The notes under the pieces are model-generated. The model was not told the DNA's origin. It saw nothing but the letters and a program-made list of their open reading frames with translations, and did not search any database. A DNA stretch of 64,000 nucleotides from Mangrovibacterium marinum (GTDB lineage: Bacteria > Bacteroidota > Bacteroidia > Bacteroidales > Prolixibacteraceae): the NCBI RefSeq assembly GCF_003046625.1, contig NZ_QAAD01000002.1, forward strand, positions 1 to 64,000, read 5' to 3'. Every line of letters begins with the position of its first letter. Positions within the stretch are counted from its first letter, which is position 1. Positions 32,006-44,851 of the stretch are shown piece after piece. The position numbers and the translations under genes are program-made.

Positions 32006-35000
32006 TCACCCTACTCCGGCATCTCCTGCTCCGTTAATCTTATCAATAATACTTACAAGCTTAACGACCTGGCCATCATCAAAAACACCTACTATCCCCT
32101 GATCATTGATATCGGTAAACGGAGGCTCAAATAACATTGCTTTATCGATTGTTCCGTTTTTCGTCAGATAACTGATGATGCTATTAATGAAAGTAACCTG
32201 ATCGGCCGACAATGTTCCACTTTGAATGAAGTCAGCGAAAAGCTCGTTAGCTGTATTGATATCCAAGCCCAGAATACTGCGAATAAACGTCACCAGAGGT
32301 AGATCTCCATACTCCTTTTTAAAGTCGTCTTTCGTGCCAAGGCCATCTGCAAACAACAAATTCTCCAGCAGCTTGAGTTCGTCCTTCGTGATTACTTCAT
32401 TCTTCTTGATCTTTTGAATGACCAGGAAGCTGGCATTATTCCGAACAAAACTTTCGACACGTTCCCGGTAACCAGGCATCGTTGAGACCTTTGGAATCAG
32501 CTCGTATTCCTGTATATCTGCATCGTGAATTTCATCCTGGAAATTTGTATAAACATCCTTGGTCTTATCGCGGTCCAAAAACTTGATCAACTCCCGCATA
32601 TCCGTCCTCACTTGTTCCAGTCGCCGCATATTAACCTCTGACCAAAACTCATCAGTTTGCACAGCATTAAGTGTGACCATCTTATCTGCAATCGCAGGAA
32701 TATTCTTTTTCTTAACCAGCTTTCTTGCTACACCGGCTATTCTTGTGATCAAATTCTGTTGTCGAGGTGATGTGTTGACAATCGCAAGCTGCAAGTCCAG
32801 GATGATCATATCAAATCGTTTCGCCAGCTCATCGCTATCTTCATTTAGTGCCGGAAGATTCGATAAGTGTTCACAGATTTCGGCGAAGTCAGTTTGACTT
32901 ATCAACTCCCACCTGGCGCGGTTCTTAAATTCTTCGACATAGCGAATCTCTTTGCGAACGATAAAACGCTCACGATTAAGATTTGCGATTTGCTGATGAA
33001 GCTCATCCAACAAGACTTTAACATGTTTCAGATCGTCGTCTGTTGATTGTTCTGCGGCAACGAGTGCCAGTGCGAGTTCTAACTTGGCCTCGAATATCCG
33101 TTGAGAAAGGCTCTTGCCTACTGTTTGCAACACACCCTCCGGGAATTGATCGAAGAACTCGAAGTTCTCACAAAAATCAAAAATCAGGAAATAAGTTTTA
33201 TCCTCATCAGGAGCAAACAGATCGGGGCACAGACGGGTTCCGCGGCCGATCATTTGCCAATACTTAGCAGCTGATTTTACAGGTTTGAAAAATACCAGAT
33301 TCACAACACGCGGCGCATCCACACCGGTGTCCATCATATCAACCGACACAGCAATTTGCGGATCAATCTCTTCCTTTGGCAAACAAAAGCTTTCCAGTAA
33401 ATCCTGAGCTTTCGTCTCATAATTGTCGATCACCCTTAAGAACTTACCACTGTACTCCGGATAGTTTTTATTAAACCGATCTTCAATAAACAACGCATGC
33501 TTATGACTCTTAGCGAAAATAATCGTCTTCCCGAGCTGATCACCACCATGCGTTTTGACCCCATTGGTCATCAAAAACTCTAGGACTTTGTCTACAGTAT
33601 CGTTATTAAAGAGCCAGCTATTTAAGGCACTACCCTCAATTTCATCAGGTGATTCACCTTCTGTAGGATCTCCAAACTTCTCTTCATATTCTTCTTTTTC
33701 CGCTTCTGAAAGATCTTTATAACGAATACCTTCACGCGGAAACTTTATAGGAACTGATAACGCCTTCGGCGGCACTAAATATTTATCCCGAACCGCTTGA
33801 TTGAGCTCATAAGCAAAAGTTGGATTATTATCCTCAATATCGAACAAGCTGTATGTGTTTCTGTCTACATCAGTCTTTGGTGTTGCTGTCAAACCAATCA
33901 GCAAGGAGTCAAAATATTCAAAAATGGCTTTATACTTCTGGTAGACCGAGCGGTGCGCTTCATCAATAATAATCAAATCGAAATGGCCCGGGCTATAAAA
34001 CCGTCCGTTTTCCATCTTCAGACTATCAATTTTATTCATGATCGTCGGATAGGTTGAAAACACGACCCGGGTTCCAATATCTTCCTTCTCCTGGGTTAAG
34101 TCAATTGCTGAAAGATTCGGAACATGTTCCTTGAAGGCGTTCTTTGCTTGTGTCACCAAAGCATTCCGATCTGCCAGGAACAACACGCGCTTCACCCAAT
34201 TACACTTGGTAAATAGATCGACCATGGCTGCTGCAGTCCGGGTTTTCCCGCTACCTGTAGCCATTACCAATAAAGCTTTTCTGGATCTGCCTTTTAGTTT
34301 CGAATGGTACTTATAAGCAAATGCTTCAGATACCCTTTTGATTGCTTCAAGCTGATACGGTCGCCCGACAATGCTTGTATTAACTTTGAAAGTCCGCAGA
34401 TCCGTGCGTGATTTACGACGGTCAACTGCCAGCTGTAATTCCTCTTTTGTATAGAATCCCGAAACCTGACGCTCCGGATAAAAAGTATCATCCCACAGGT
34501 ACGTTTCAAAGCCATTCGTATAGAAAATTATCGGCCGTTGCCCTGTCATCTGCTCTAAGCACTTCGCATACAGTTCAGCCTGATGCTTTCCTTTACGCGG
34601 ATCCACCATGGTCTTCTTTGCTTCGATAACTGCTAAGGGCAATCCGTCATCGCCCCACAGCACATAGTCGGCATAACCAATACCGCTCGGATTTGTAGAA
34701 AGCGGCATACCTGTCACCTCAAATTCCAGCTCCCTACCGTTCCGCAATTTTTCCCAGCCGGAATCTTTGAGCAAAATATCTATAAAAGCCCTGCGAGTTT
34801 CAGCCTCAGACGGGCCTCCTGGGATTGCCTGTTCAGCAACCGAAAGTTTCTCACGCTGAGCTTTCCGTTCAGCAATAATCTCTAGTTGCTTTTCCTGTTG
34901 TAACTTTAACAGATCATTTTCACTGGCTAATTCCTTGGCTCTTTTTTGTTGCTCAACCAATTGCTTCTGCTGCTCTTCCAACTCCAGCAACAAGCGATCC

Positions 35001-35452
35001 CGTTCAGCCTTTTGCTTCTCTTGTTCTTTTCCGTCCGGAATCAACGTCTCATCAAAAGGTGGAATGACCGGGTTATCTTCACTATAATATCGGCTCAGGA
35101 AACCTAAAAAGTGGAATAGTGACTTTAAGGCAATTAGCGACTCATTGCGGCTGACAGTTTTCCCATGTGCAGCATTGTTGCCGGTCAACCGTATTAAATC
35201 AATTTCTTTTGATAAGCCAGTCCCCAATAAAGTGGTAAAATGGAAATCCTTGATTAAGCCAACCAAGTTCGGTTTATAAGGCAGTTCGAGGGAATGTTCG
35301 TTCTCGTATAACCAATAGACTGCTTGCTCCAATACACTTCGGCACAAAATTGCTCCGTACTTTGGAGCCGTAAACGCATACTTTTCTGCCTCTGCTGCAT
35401 CATTCGCAATCTTAAACCAGTTATTCTTTAAAAAGTCAAAATTTGAAGCCAT
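32006..35452 (-). CDS. hsdR: Type I restriction enzyme R subunit
   Basis: ATP-dependent translocase and endonuclease of the HsdRMS complex. The 1,148-aa protein has an N-terminal DUF4145-like helical domain (about 1-130), a charged coiled coil (140-205), the PD-(D/E)XK nuclease with D262 and E277-x-K279 (YADYVLW, AVIEAKK), the Walker A MATGSGKT (397-404), DEAH (497-500), the GLTATPK motif and helicase motif VI in MIGRGTRLCPDL. All key residues are intact. It is separated from hsdS by a REP-associated transposase and its arrays, so expression with hsdMS may be altered. Confidence 0.95.
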   Translation of the reverse strand: MASNFDFLKNNWFKIANDAAEAEKYAFTAPKYGAILCRSVLEQAVYWLYENEHSLELPYKPNLVGLIKDFHFTTLLGTGLSKEIDLIRLTGNNAAHGKTVSRNESLIALKSLFHFLGFLSRYYSEDNPVIPPFDETLIPDGKEQEKQKAERDRLLLELEEQQKQLVEQQKRAKELASENDLLKLQQEKQLEIIAERKAQREKLSVAEQAIPGGPSEAETRRAFIDILLKDSGWEKLRNGRELEFEVTGMPLSTNPSGIGYADYVLWGDDGLPLAVIEAKKTMVDPRKGKHQAELYAKCLEQMTGQRPIIFYTNGFETYLWDDTFYPERQVSGFYTKEELQLAVDRRKSRTDLRTFKVNTSIVGRPYQLEAIKRVSEAFAYKYHSKLKGRSRKALLVMATGSGKTRTAAAMVDLFTKCNWVKRVLFLADRNALVTQAKNAFKEHVPNLSAIDLTQEKEDIGTRVVFSTYPTIMNKIDSLKMENGRFYSPGHFDLIIIDEAHRSVYQKYKAIFEYFDSLLIGLTATPKTDVDRNTYSLFDIEDNNPTFAYELNQAVRDKYLVPPKALSVPIKFPREGIRYKDLSEAEKEEYEEKFGDPTEGESPDEIEGSALNSWLFNNDTVDKVLEFLMTNGVKTHGGDQLGKTIIFAKSHKHALFIEDRFNKNYPEYSGKFLRVIDNYETKAQDLLESFCLPKEEIDPQIAVSVDMMDTGVDAPRVVNLVFFKPVKSAAKYWQMIGRGTRLCPDLFAPDEDKTYFLIFDFCENFEFFDQFPEGVLQTVGKSLSQRIFEAKLELALALVAAEQSTDDDLKHVKVLLDELHQQIANLNRERFIVRKEIRYVEEFKNRARWELISQTDFAEICEHLSNLPALNEDSDELAKRFDMIILDLQLAIVNTSPRQQNLITRIAGVARKLVKKKNIPAIADKMVTLNAVQTDEFWSEVNMRRLEQVRTDMRELIKFLDRDKTKDVYTNFQDEIHDADIQEYELIPKVSTMPGYRERVESFVRNNASFLVIQKIKKNEVITKDELKLLENLLFADGLGTKDDFKKEYGDLPLVTFIRSILGLDINTANELFADFIQSGTLSADQVTFINSIISYLTKNGTIDKAMLFEPPFTDINDQGIVGVFDDGQVVKLVSIIDKINGAGDAGVG

Positions 35453-35554
35453 CTAAACTTATTCATTAGGGTGAAGCCGGCGCGTGCTTCGATAGCCCGA
35501 AGCAAAACGTGGACAAGCAATGGCGTAATTTATATATTTTTTTTGTTGCCTCCC

Positions 35555-35719
35555 AATATCGGGTGGCGGGAACTCCGCTTCCCGGCAATATCGGGTGGCG
35601 GGAACTCCGCTTCCCGGCAAATTGGGTGGCGGGAACTCTGCTTCCCGGCAATATCGGGTGGCAGGAACTCCGCTTCCCGGCGTTTTTTAAAAGCGGCGAA
35701 AAGGAATTCGCCGCACCCG
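35555..35719. repeat. REP array (four units) downstream of the REP-associated transposase
   Basis: Four contiguous units of 31-32 bp at 35555, 35587, 35619 and 35650. Each holds GGGTGGCGGGAACTCCGC and TTCCCGGC, an imperfect hairpin (GGCGGGAA...TTCCCGGC). A second hairpin follows (GCGGCGAA...TTCGCCGC) at about 35692-35714. The same composite, with two units, occurs in the same orientation at 36456-36554 on the other side of the transposase gene. Confidence 0.88.
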
Positions 35720-35739
35720 GAATCCGCCTAACCCGAAAT

Positions 35740-36393
35740 TCAACCACACGCCCACGAACCAGGCCATTGCCGCCAATCGTCCACCCACCCGGCTTTTACC
35801 GGATTATTCAGCGTATACATTACGGAACGATACAAATGCACATCATCGCGGATAGTGGTATCGAAATTCTCGGGCTGCCAGATGGATCCGCGGCGTCCGG
35901 CAAGCTGATTGATTTGGGTAGCCATGAATTTCTTCACCGAGTGCATCAGATCCTGCAAATAAACGGGCTTCCCGGCTTCATCGACAGGCAACGTTCGCAA
36001 CACCCAATGAACATGGTTCGGCATGACACAGAAAGCAATGTTCTCAATTCGTTTGTCATTCCAAAAAGATAGTGTTTGGCGCATAATCGGGAGGTTTTCT
36101 GCGCTCACCAGGTTAATGGTAGGGTGTGTGCCACGGTCGAGCAGGCGGTTGTAGGCGGCCACATACTTTTTCCGGGTCGAACGATAGTCAGCCAGTATTT
36201 TGTTAATGACGTAGCTTGACGCACGCTGCTGTTTCAGCATTTGAAGTTGATTATCCAGCTCCTGCAAACGTTTGGTATACCGGGCACACGCTTTGGGTGG
36301 GACAGACTCCAGCAAACACCAGGTAACAAAATACGCTTGCCCGGGCTGCTGAAAATGGGGCAAATCGTTTCTGTAGTGTTCTTTTTTTTCCAT
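35740..36393 (-). CDS. REP-associated tyrosine transposase (RAYT)
   Basis: Single-strand DNA transposase of the HUH/Y1 class that binds and nicks REP hairpins. The 217-aa protein has the early block PGQAYFVTWCLLES (17-30), the metal-binding H-V-H in FCVMPNHVHWVL (127-129), and the C-terminal WQPENFDTTIRDDVHLYRSV then MYTLNNPVKAGW typical of RAYTs; the catalytic tyrosine is likely Y188 or Y193. The gene is intact, reads in the same direction as hsdS and hsdR, and has REP arrays on both sides. It appears to have inserted into, or arisen within, the restriction operon. Confidence 0.9.
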   Translation of the reverse strand: MEKKEHYRNDLPHFQQPGQAYFVTWCLLESVPPKACARYTKRLQELDNQLQMLKQQRASSYVINKILADYRSTRKKYVAAYNRLLDRGTHPTINLVSAENLPIMRQTLSFWNDKRIENIAFCVMPNHVHWVLRTLPVDEAGKPVYLQDLMHSVKKFMATQINQLAGRRGSIWQPENFDTTIRDDVHLYRSVMYTLNNPVKAGWVDDWRQWPGSWACG

Positions 36394-36455
36394 GTCGGGC
36401 TATCATTTTAAAAAAAAGATACGCATTTTTTACAACAGCATCGGCTGCCGGGAAC

Positions 36456-36554
36456 AAATTGGGTGGCGGGAACTCCGCTTCCCGGCAAATCGGGTGGCGG
36501 GAAATCCGCTTCCCGGCGTTTTTAAAAGCGGCGAAAAGGAATTCGCCGCACCCG
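36456..36554. repeat. REP array (two units) upstream of the REP-associated transposase
   Basis: Two 31-bp REP units (36456-36486 and 36487-36517) followed by the same second hairpin GCGGCGAA...TTCGCCGC as in the array at 35555-35719, in the same orientation. It abuts the 3' end of hsdS. Confidence 0.88.
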
Positions 36555-36574
36555 AAAAGGAGCCGCAGCCTAAC

Positions 36575-37708
36575 TCATACCAACTCCCCTTTAAACGCCC
36601 GTTGTAACAAACTTTGAAACAACTCCTCTGCTTTTTGCAGGCTGGCTTGTGCTTTTGCTTTTTGAGATGAAATTACCTCCAATGCCTCCTTGAAATCCAC
36701 TTGTCTTTTTAATGGAGGAAGTATCATCTCAAATGATTTCATAATTGATGTATTCAAATTTGGTTGGGTACCATCAGGAGCTGACCTTCTAAAATATTCA
36801 GTGATTGAATTCAACGATTTCAACAAAAATATCTTGTCTAATTTTGTTTCATCAATATCTGACATAGCCAACCAACCATCATGAATACACCCCTCAAAAG
36901 AAATAATCCTCGCAAAACCTAGGCTAACACCACAATTCGCAAATATCAAACTTCCCGGAGGTAATAATCTTGTCTTTTTAAGACCTTCTTCTATAATATG
37001 CTCCTTGGTACTATGCAAATAAATATCATCTCCTTTTGTTGCATCGCCAATCTTTATCCATGGGTAAGATCCTCCCAAATAATTATCGATCGGCCTTGGT
37101 GACCCCCCACGAACAATTGTCATCAATTTTTCCAAGGGTTGTTTCTCCCACCCCTTCGGATTGCTAACCGGGTCGCCAAACAGATCCAGGAAGAGCGATT
37201 GGGCGAGTTGGTCGTATTTGGCCACCAAGGCTTTGGTTTTTTGCCGGTATTCGTCGGCTGCATCCAAAATCGCCGCTATCTTTTGCTGAACTGGTAATGG
37301 CGGGAGTGGAATTTGAATAGAATTTAATGCAGATTTGGTAAGCTTGCCTCGCGTTGCTCCGTTGATATAAAGATTAAGATCCGAATGATTTAGATAATAC
37401 AAAAGGAACTCCAGATTCAAGTTATTCTTAGCTGTAAGGACATGTGCGTGGTTGTTGACCCATACCTTACCATTGTATATTGTTGCACATTTCTCATTGC
37501 GCCCCCAACTTCCACCATCTTCTGCGACACATAAAATTTTCTCGTCAAAAATATATTCGTCAATATATCCCATGATATTGTTTGCCCCGATGTAAGGATA
37601 GACAGGATTACTTTCTTTTTCGGCTCTTTGAGTCGAGTTAAGAGGAATCCTTCTGCTGTCTAGGTTATTAGTTACATCCTTAAGTTCTGTAAATTTCCAA
37701 CCTTTCAT
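36575..37708 (-). CDS. hsdS: Type I restriction enzyme specificity subunit
   Basis: Recognises the bipartite DNA target for HsdM and HsdR. The 377-aa protein has two target-recognition domains: the first starts MKGWKFTELKDVT and ends in IPLPPLPVQQKIAAILDAADE, the conserved spacer helix; the second starts NPKGWEKQPLEKLM and ends in ILPPLKRQVDFKEALEVI. The length is a little below the family average but both domains are complete. The start overlaps the hsdM stop by 4 bp (ATGA), showing translational coupling. Recognition sequence cannot be deduced. Confidence 0.93.
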   Translation of the reverse strand: MKGWKFTELKDVTNNLDSRRIPLNSTQRAEKESNPVYPYIGANNIMGYIDEYIFDEKILCVAEDGGSWGRNEKCATIYNGKVWVNNHAHVLTAKNNLNLEFLLYYLNHSDLNLYINGATRGKLTKSALNSIQIPLPPLPVQQKIAAILDAADEYRQKTKALVAKYDQLAQSLFLDLFGDPVSNPKGWEKQPLEKLMTIVRGGSPRPIDNYLGGSYPWIKIGDATKGDDIYLHSTKEHIIEEGLKKTRLLPPGSLIFANCGVSLGFARIISFEGCIHDGWLAMSDIDETKLDKIFLLKSLNSITEYFRRSAPDGTQPNLNTSIMKSFEMILPPLKRQVDFKEALEVISSQKAKAQASLQKAEELFQSLLQRAFKGELV

Positions 37709-39168
37709 CCCAACAACTCCTCCAACTTTTTTAGAGCGTCTGCACGTTCAGCATCCAATTGGCGTAACTCAACCATAATTTCTAATGGCGAATCGAACTG
37801 CACTTCCTCATGTTCAATTTCCTTATAGCGATTAATCGAGAGATCCCAATCGTTTGCCTTAATTTCCGCAAAAGGCACTAGAAACGACCGCTCGGTACGT
37901 TCGCGCTTAGCTTCGTTTTCTAGTTCGCTCCAGCGTTTCAGGATATCGGGAATATCGTTCTCCTTAATCGGGTTGCGCTTATCGTCGAGCGAGAGGCCGT
38001 CGGCTCGCATATCGTAAAACCAAACCTTATCTGTACCGCCCGAGTTGGTTTTTGTAAAAATAAGTACGGCTGTGCTCACCCCGGCATAAGGTTTAAACAC
38101 CCCGCTGGGCATCGAGATCACAGCCTGCAAACGTTGCCCTTCAACCAACTCCTGACGGATCTGCTTATGCGCTTTCGACGAGCCAAACAGCACGCCATCG
38201 GGCACAATCACCGCACAACGGCCACCGGTTTTCAAGGCCCGTAACATGAGGCCCAGGAAGAGCAATTCCGTTTTCTTGGTTTTCACCTTTTTCAGAATGC
38301 TGCTTTCCACCGAGTCGTAGTCCAGGCTTCCTTTAAAAGGAGGATTTGCGAGAATCAGCGTAAACTGGTCGTCCATATCGGCATTGGCTTCACTCAGCGC
38401 ATCCTTGCTAATCAAGGTCGGCGTTTCAATGCCGTGCAGCTGCAGGTTCATGGCTGCAATGCGCATCATGGTAGCATCGAACTCCGAACCGGTAAACATG
38501 CCGTTGTTGTAATGCTCGCGAAATGCCGCATCGTTAAACCAGTCCTTGTGGTTTTCGTGAATGTATTCACCGGCAGCCACCAGGAAACCCGCCGTACCGC
38601 AAGCCGGGTCGCATATTGTATCGTCCTGCTTGGGCTGCATCATCTCCACCATCATTTTAATAATGTGCCGAGGCGTGCGGAATTGCCCGTTGGTGCCCGC
38701 CGTAGCCGTTTTCGACAGCAGGTACTCGTACAGGTCGCCCTTGGTGTCGCGGTCTTCCATCTTAATCTTGTCGATCTGCTGCACCACCATATCAAGCAGG
38801 CGCGGCGTGGGAATCATAAAGGTGGCCCCTTTCATAAATCCGGCAAACACCGAGCCTTTGGCACCCACATTCTTCATAAAGTCGAATACACCATTCTCCT
38901 TTTGAAACAGGTGGTACATAACTTCAGGATCTGCATTTTTAAACGAACTCCATCGCAGCTCCTTTTGTTCGTCGGTATAAATCGGATCTTTTAAGGGTAC
39001 TCCTACCAGGTTCGCCTTTTTCTCTTTCAGCAGCTGAATCTCGTCGAGCCGACGGATAAACAGCAGGTAAGTAAACTGTTCGATGACGGTGAGCGGGTTG
39101 GCAATACCTCCCGTCCAGAAGTCCGTCCATATCTTATCAATCTGTGATTTGATTTCTCCGGTTATCAT
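37705..39168 (-). CDS. hsdM: Type I restriction-modification DNA methyltransferase subunit
   Basis: N6-adenine methyltransferase of the HsdMS complex. The 487-aa protein has the helical N-terminal HsdM domain, the SAM-binding DPACGTAGFL (187-196) and the catalytic NPPF (275-278). GTNGQFRTPRHI before the SAM motif is typical. It is the first gene of the operon hsdM-hsdS-(RAYT)-hsdR on the minus strand. The 5' flank (39169-39493) shows no gene. Confidence 0.95.
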   Translation of the reverse strand: MITGEIKSQIDKIWTDFWTGGIANPLTVIEQFTYLLFIRRLDEIQLLKEKKANLVGVPLKDPIYTDEQKELRWSSFKNADPEVMYHLFQKENGVFDFMKNVGAKGSVFAGFMKGATFMIPTPRLLDMVVQQIDKIKMEDRDTKGDLYEYLLSKTATAGTNGQFRTPRHIIKMMVEMMQPKQDDTICDPACGTAGFLVAAGEYIHENHKDWFNDAAFREHYNNGMFTGSEFDATMMRIAAMNLQLHGIETPTLISKDALSEANADMDDQFTLILANPPFKGSLDYDSVESSILKKVKTKKTELLFLGLMLRALKTGGRCAVIVPDGVLFGSSKAHKQIRQELVEGQRLQAVISMPSGVFKPYAGVSTAVLIFTKTNSGGTDKVWFYDMRADGLSLDDKRNPIKENDIPDILKRWSELENEAKRERTERSFLVPFAEIKANDWDLSINRYKEIEHEEVQFDSPLEIMVELRQLDAERADALKKLEELLG

Positions 39169-39493
39169 GGGTTGTTGATTTTCAAAATTCAGGTAAAAAT
39201 AGCCTTTTCAGCGGGCTTTGAAGCCGTTTATTTCGCTAAATCAACCCTGCTCGTGCGGACTTATTGACTGCGACTGATTTACCAGTCAGACGCAGCCATC
39301 ATTCCACTATCAAGAGTTCGCTTATTTCTGACATCTTTGATCACGCTTTGTCATTCGAATCATCGTAGAATCCTTTTCTAAATCCTTATTCTGACGGTAT
39401 GAAATTGAATACGACATCGAAAATCAGAGATATACAATGAACAAGAACGACATTAACCTTTTTAAAGAATATCAAGATCAAAATAACCCTAAT
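39169..39493. other. Upstream region of hsdM
   Basis: No gene or clear repeat seen; it should hold the hsdM promoter but I could not identify a convincing -33/-7 pair. Confidence 0.4.
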
Positions 39494-39739
39494 TTAGGAA
39501 AAGGAAGTCCGACAGGCTCCTATCATTCTGGTATATTTATCGTATTGGTTATAATCGGAGTCGGCTTGAGACTGAATAAAATGTTTAATCTCGTGCAGCA
39601 CAGTATCAACCAACTGTTCCGGTGTCGTATGGTTTTTTGTATAGATGCAAATTGAACCATTTAAATAGCCACTCCGACTTTTGCACTCATAATATCGAAT
39701 TTCGAAACCAGATAAAACAAACCAAGTTGTGCCACCCAT
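39494..39739 (-). pseudogene. Truncated zinc-metalloprotease-like fragment (HEIKH)
   Basis: 81-aa frame with TTPEQLVDTVLHEIKHFIQS, the H-E-x-x-H helix of a small SprT-like or minigluzincin-type family. After YDKYTRMIG the expected continuation of such proteins (a NPFE-type segment that holds the third ligand) is missing and the frame stops. The first residues MGGTTW come from sequence resembling the adjacent IS remnant, so the 5' end also seems replaced. Probably dead. Confidence 0.5.
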
Positions 39740-39810
39740 TTCGGGAGAAAGTGTGCCACTAATTTTAGATGTTTAACTTTCGTTTCGGATCAAGATGTTC
39801 GTAAGCAGTC

Positions 39811-40140
39811 GCTAAACTACCCCGTTATCATCCGGACGGCAAATTGAAAATGGACAACAAGCTAACCGAAAATGCCATCCGCCCCATCGCCCCGGGACGG
39901 AAGAACTGGTTGTTCTGTGGTAACGACAGCGCTGCCGAAAATGCGGCTGTTATCTATTCCATGATGGATTGCTGCCAGGCTGCCGGCGTGAACTTCCGAG
40001 ACTGGATGGTTTTCGTGCTGGAAAATACCCACCACTACGACCATGATTACACGAAAGACTTGGCCAAACGACTGCCGCACAACTTCTCCCCCAAAGCCAA
40101 AGTCACTCTTAAACCGCTCAAAGTTCTCCGAACATTTTAG
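39811..40140 (+). pseudogene. IS66-family transposase, C-terminal remnant
   Basis: The frame RYHPDGKLKMDNKLTENAIR then PIAPGRKNWLFCGND, NAAVIYSMMDCCQAAGVNFR and the end DLAKRLPHNF matches the last part of IS66 TnpC transposases, including the catalytic E in LTENAIRP. The N-terminal 400 or so residues and both companion genes are missing. A leftover of an ancient IS66 insertion. Confidence 0.8.
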
Positions 40141-40318
40141 AGAAACCCGGATAGAAAACGACTCGGTTTATAAAAACAAGACGGGTTTTAGCCGAATGGT
40201 TAACCTCAATCCGTCAAAAACGCCGAATATCCAACAATCCGACTACCTGAACATCCGAGCATCACGCCATACAATTCCTTCGGAGATCCTCTAGAGATCC
40301 TTTACGGAAAGTCCGGGG

Positions 40319-40361
40319 TTTCTGTATGGTTTCTGTATGCTTTCTGTATGGTTCCTGTATT
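40319..40361 (+). repeat. Tandem repeat, 11-bp unit, four copies
   Basis: Four imperfect copies of TTTCTGTATGG (variants end in GC or contain TTCCTG). Function unknown. Confidence 0.8.
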
Positions 40362-40644
40362 CTTCGATATAGAAAGCTAATAGAAACCTAAGCGTTATCT
40401 ACTAAAAAGTACAGACCTTTCAAGAAGGATCTCTACGGCAAGGGTAAAGCTATCAGGATGATTTCAGCGAAGCAGTGAGCTGCGAAGCTCGCTGGCTTTT
40501 GTTCCTTATGGCGATGAAGTGCTTGTTCGGATCGGTTTCCATGTCGCAAGAGCTTCGGATGGCCCAATCTGCGGACGATTCGCCAGTTGCCCGTTTTCGA
40601 TAGAGGATCAACCAGCTGAGCCGGCAAGCCCGAAAGGACGATGG

Positions 40645-40765
40645 CCTGCTGGGGAAATCGACCAGCAGCTTGAGTTCGTCGTTCGTGCTTCCTTCTTCTT
40701 GATCTTTTGAACAACCAGGATATTGTCCTTATTCGAGCAACACTCGCTACAATTTACCGGCGCCA
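40645..40765 (-). pseudogene. Fragment of a second hsdR gene
   Basis: Minus-strand coding SNKDNILVVQKIKKKE, followed in another frame by DELKLL, matches the intact HsdR segment FVRNNASFLVIQKIKKNEV then TKDELKLLENLL (32360-32460), including DNA identity over CAGCAGCTTGAGTTCGTC and TTCTTCTTGATCTTTTGAA. The surrounding sequence has lost homology. It shows that another type I R subunit gene once lay here, or that part of hsdR was copied. Confidence 0.7.
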
Positions 40766-40941
40766 GACATCGTTCATACCTCTGAAAATTCACCATCCTT
40801 TCATGGCCTGCCCATACTTCAAAACGCCCCCCAACGCCCCTCCACTGTGATTCGCAACGAAAAATTGACACAAAAAAACGAGTAATTACAAGAATGTGTT
40901 TGCAGGCAGGTTGTGAACTCCTTATTTTTTACCGAACTTGA

Positions 40942-44172
<3,231 letters not shown>

Positions 44173-44200
44173 ACCAAACCGGATTAAACATTTTATTCCG

Positions 44201-44240
44201 AAAAGGATGAATCTCACTTCTGAGGTTCATCCTTTTTTCT
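44201..44240 (+). terminator. Terminator of the beta-galactosidase gene
   Basis: AAGGATGAATCTCA, short loop, TGAGGTTCATCCTTTTTTC: stem with a run of T. Confidence 0.85.
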
Positions 44241-44254
44241 TAAAGTCTCACCAC

Positions 44255-44345
44255 GCTGAAGCGCTAACTTGCCATGCCAATAACTGGTTCTGATTAGAGG
44301 TGAAACGACAACCCGACAACTTTTGAGAACAACGAGAACAACAGA
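44255..44345 (-). repeat. 170-bp repeat family (module B), reversed partial copy
   Basis: Contains CCAATAACTGGTT, GACAACCCGACAACTTTTGA and AACAACGAGAACAACAG, the reverse complement of the module B core. The 5' block with CCTTCATGATTC is missing. The rest of 44346-44468 shows nothing. Confidence 0.6.
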
Positions 44346-44468
44346 GGCGAGAAACACGACCAGAATTTAAAAAACGCATCAAACGAGGCTACCAAAACAC
44401 TAAAAATCAAGGCATCTCAAACATCTAAAATCTAAAAACCCAACGATCTATTGGTTAAGAAACGACAT

Positions 44469-44503
44469 AAAAAAAGCCTGCAAATCGATTGACTTACAGG
44501 CCT
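44469..44503 (-). terminator. Terminator of tRNA-Pro(CGG)
   Basis: Minus strand AAGGCCTGTAAG, loop, TTTGCAGGCTTTTTTT, about 26 bp after the tRNA 3' end. Confidence 0.75.
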
Positions 44504-44528
44504 TCATTATTTTTTATCTTTCAAATTG

Positions 44529-44601
44529 TCGGGATGACTGGATTCGAACCAGCGACCCCCACGTCCCGAACGTGGTACGCTACCAACTGCGCTACATCCC
44601 G
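44529..44601 (-). tRNA. tRNA-Pro, anticodon CGG
   Basis: Minus strand CGGGATGTAGCGCAGTTGG start, anticodon arm CCACG-TTCGGGA-CGTGG, T arm with GGTTCGAATCC, acceptor CATCCCG and discriminator A. CCA not encoded. Inverted relative to the tRNA-Pro(GGG) at 31523. Confidence 0.93.
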
Positions 44602-44851
44602 ATCGCTTAACGGGAGGCAAAAATAGTATTTTCATCGAAAACAAAATCAAATCTGCCGATTTAATTTCAGTCGAATTCAATATTTTTTTGATGGCTTCAC
44701 CCCACGCCTCCACCGCTCTGTTCGCTTATCCAGACGTTTATTCCTGATTTATAATTCGTTTTAAATCGAACTTGTGCTCAACCGCGATAGTCGCCGCAAC
44801 CGGGCGACGATCCTCAACGATTCCCGCTTTTCGGACCGAAGTAAGATTCGG

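Noticed and set aside
35555-35681. Possible CRISPR array
   Set aside because: The 31-32 bp units are directly contiguous without unique spacers and form REP hairpins; a RAYT gene is adjacent and there are no cas genes.
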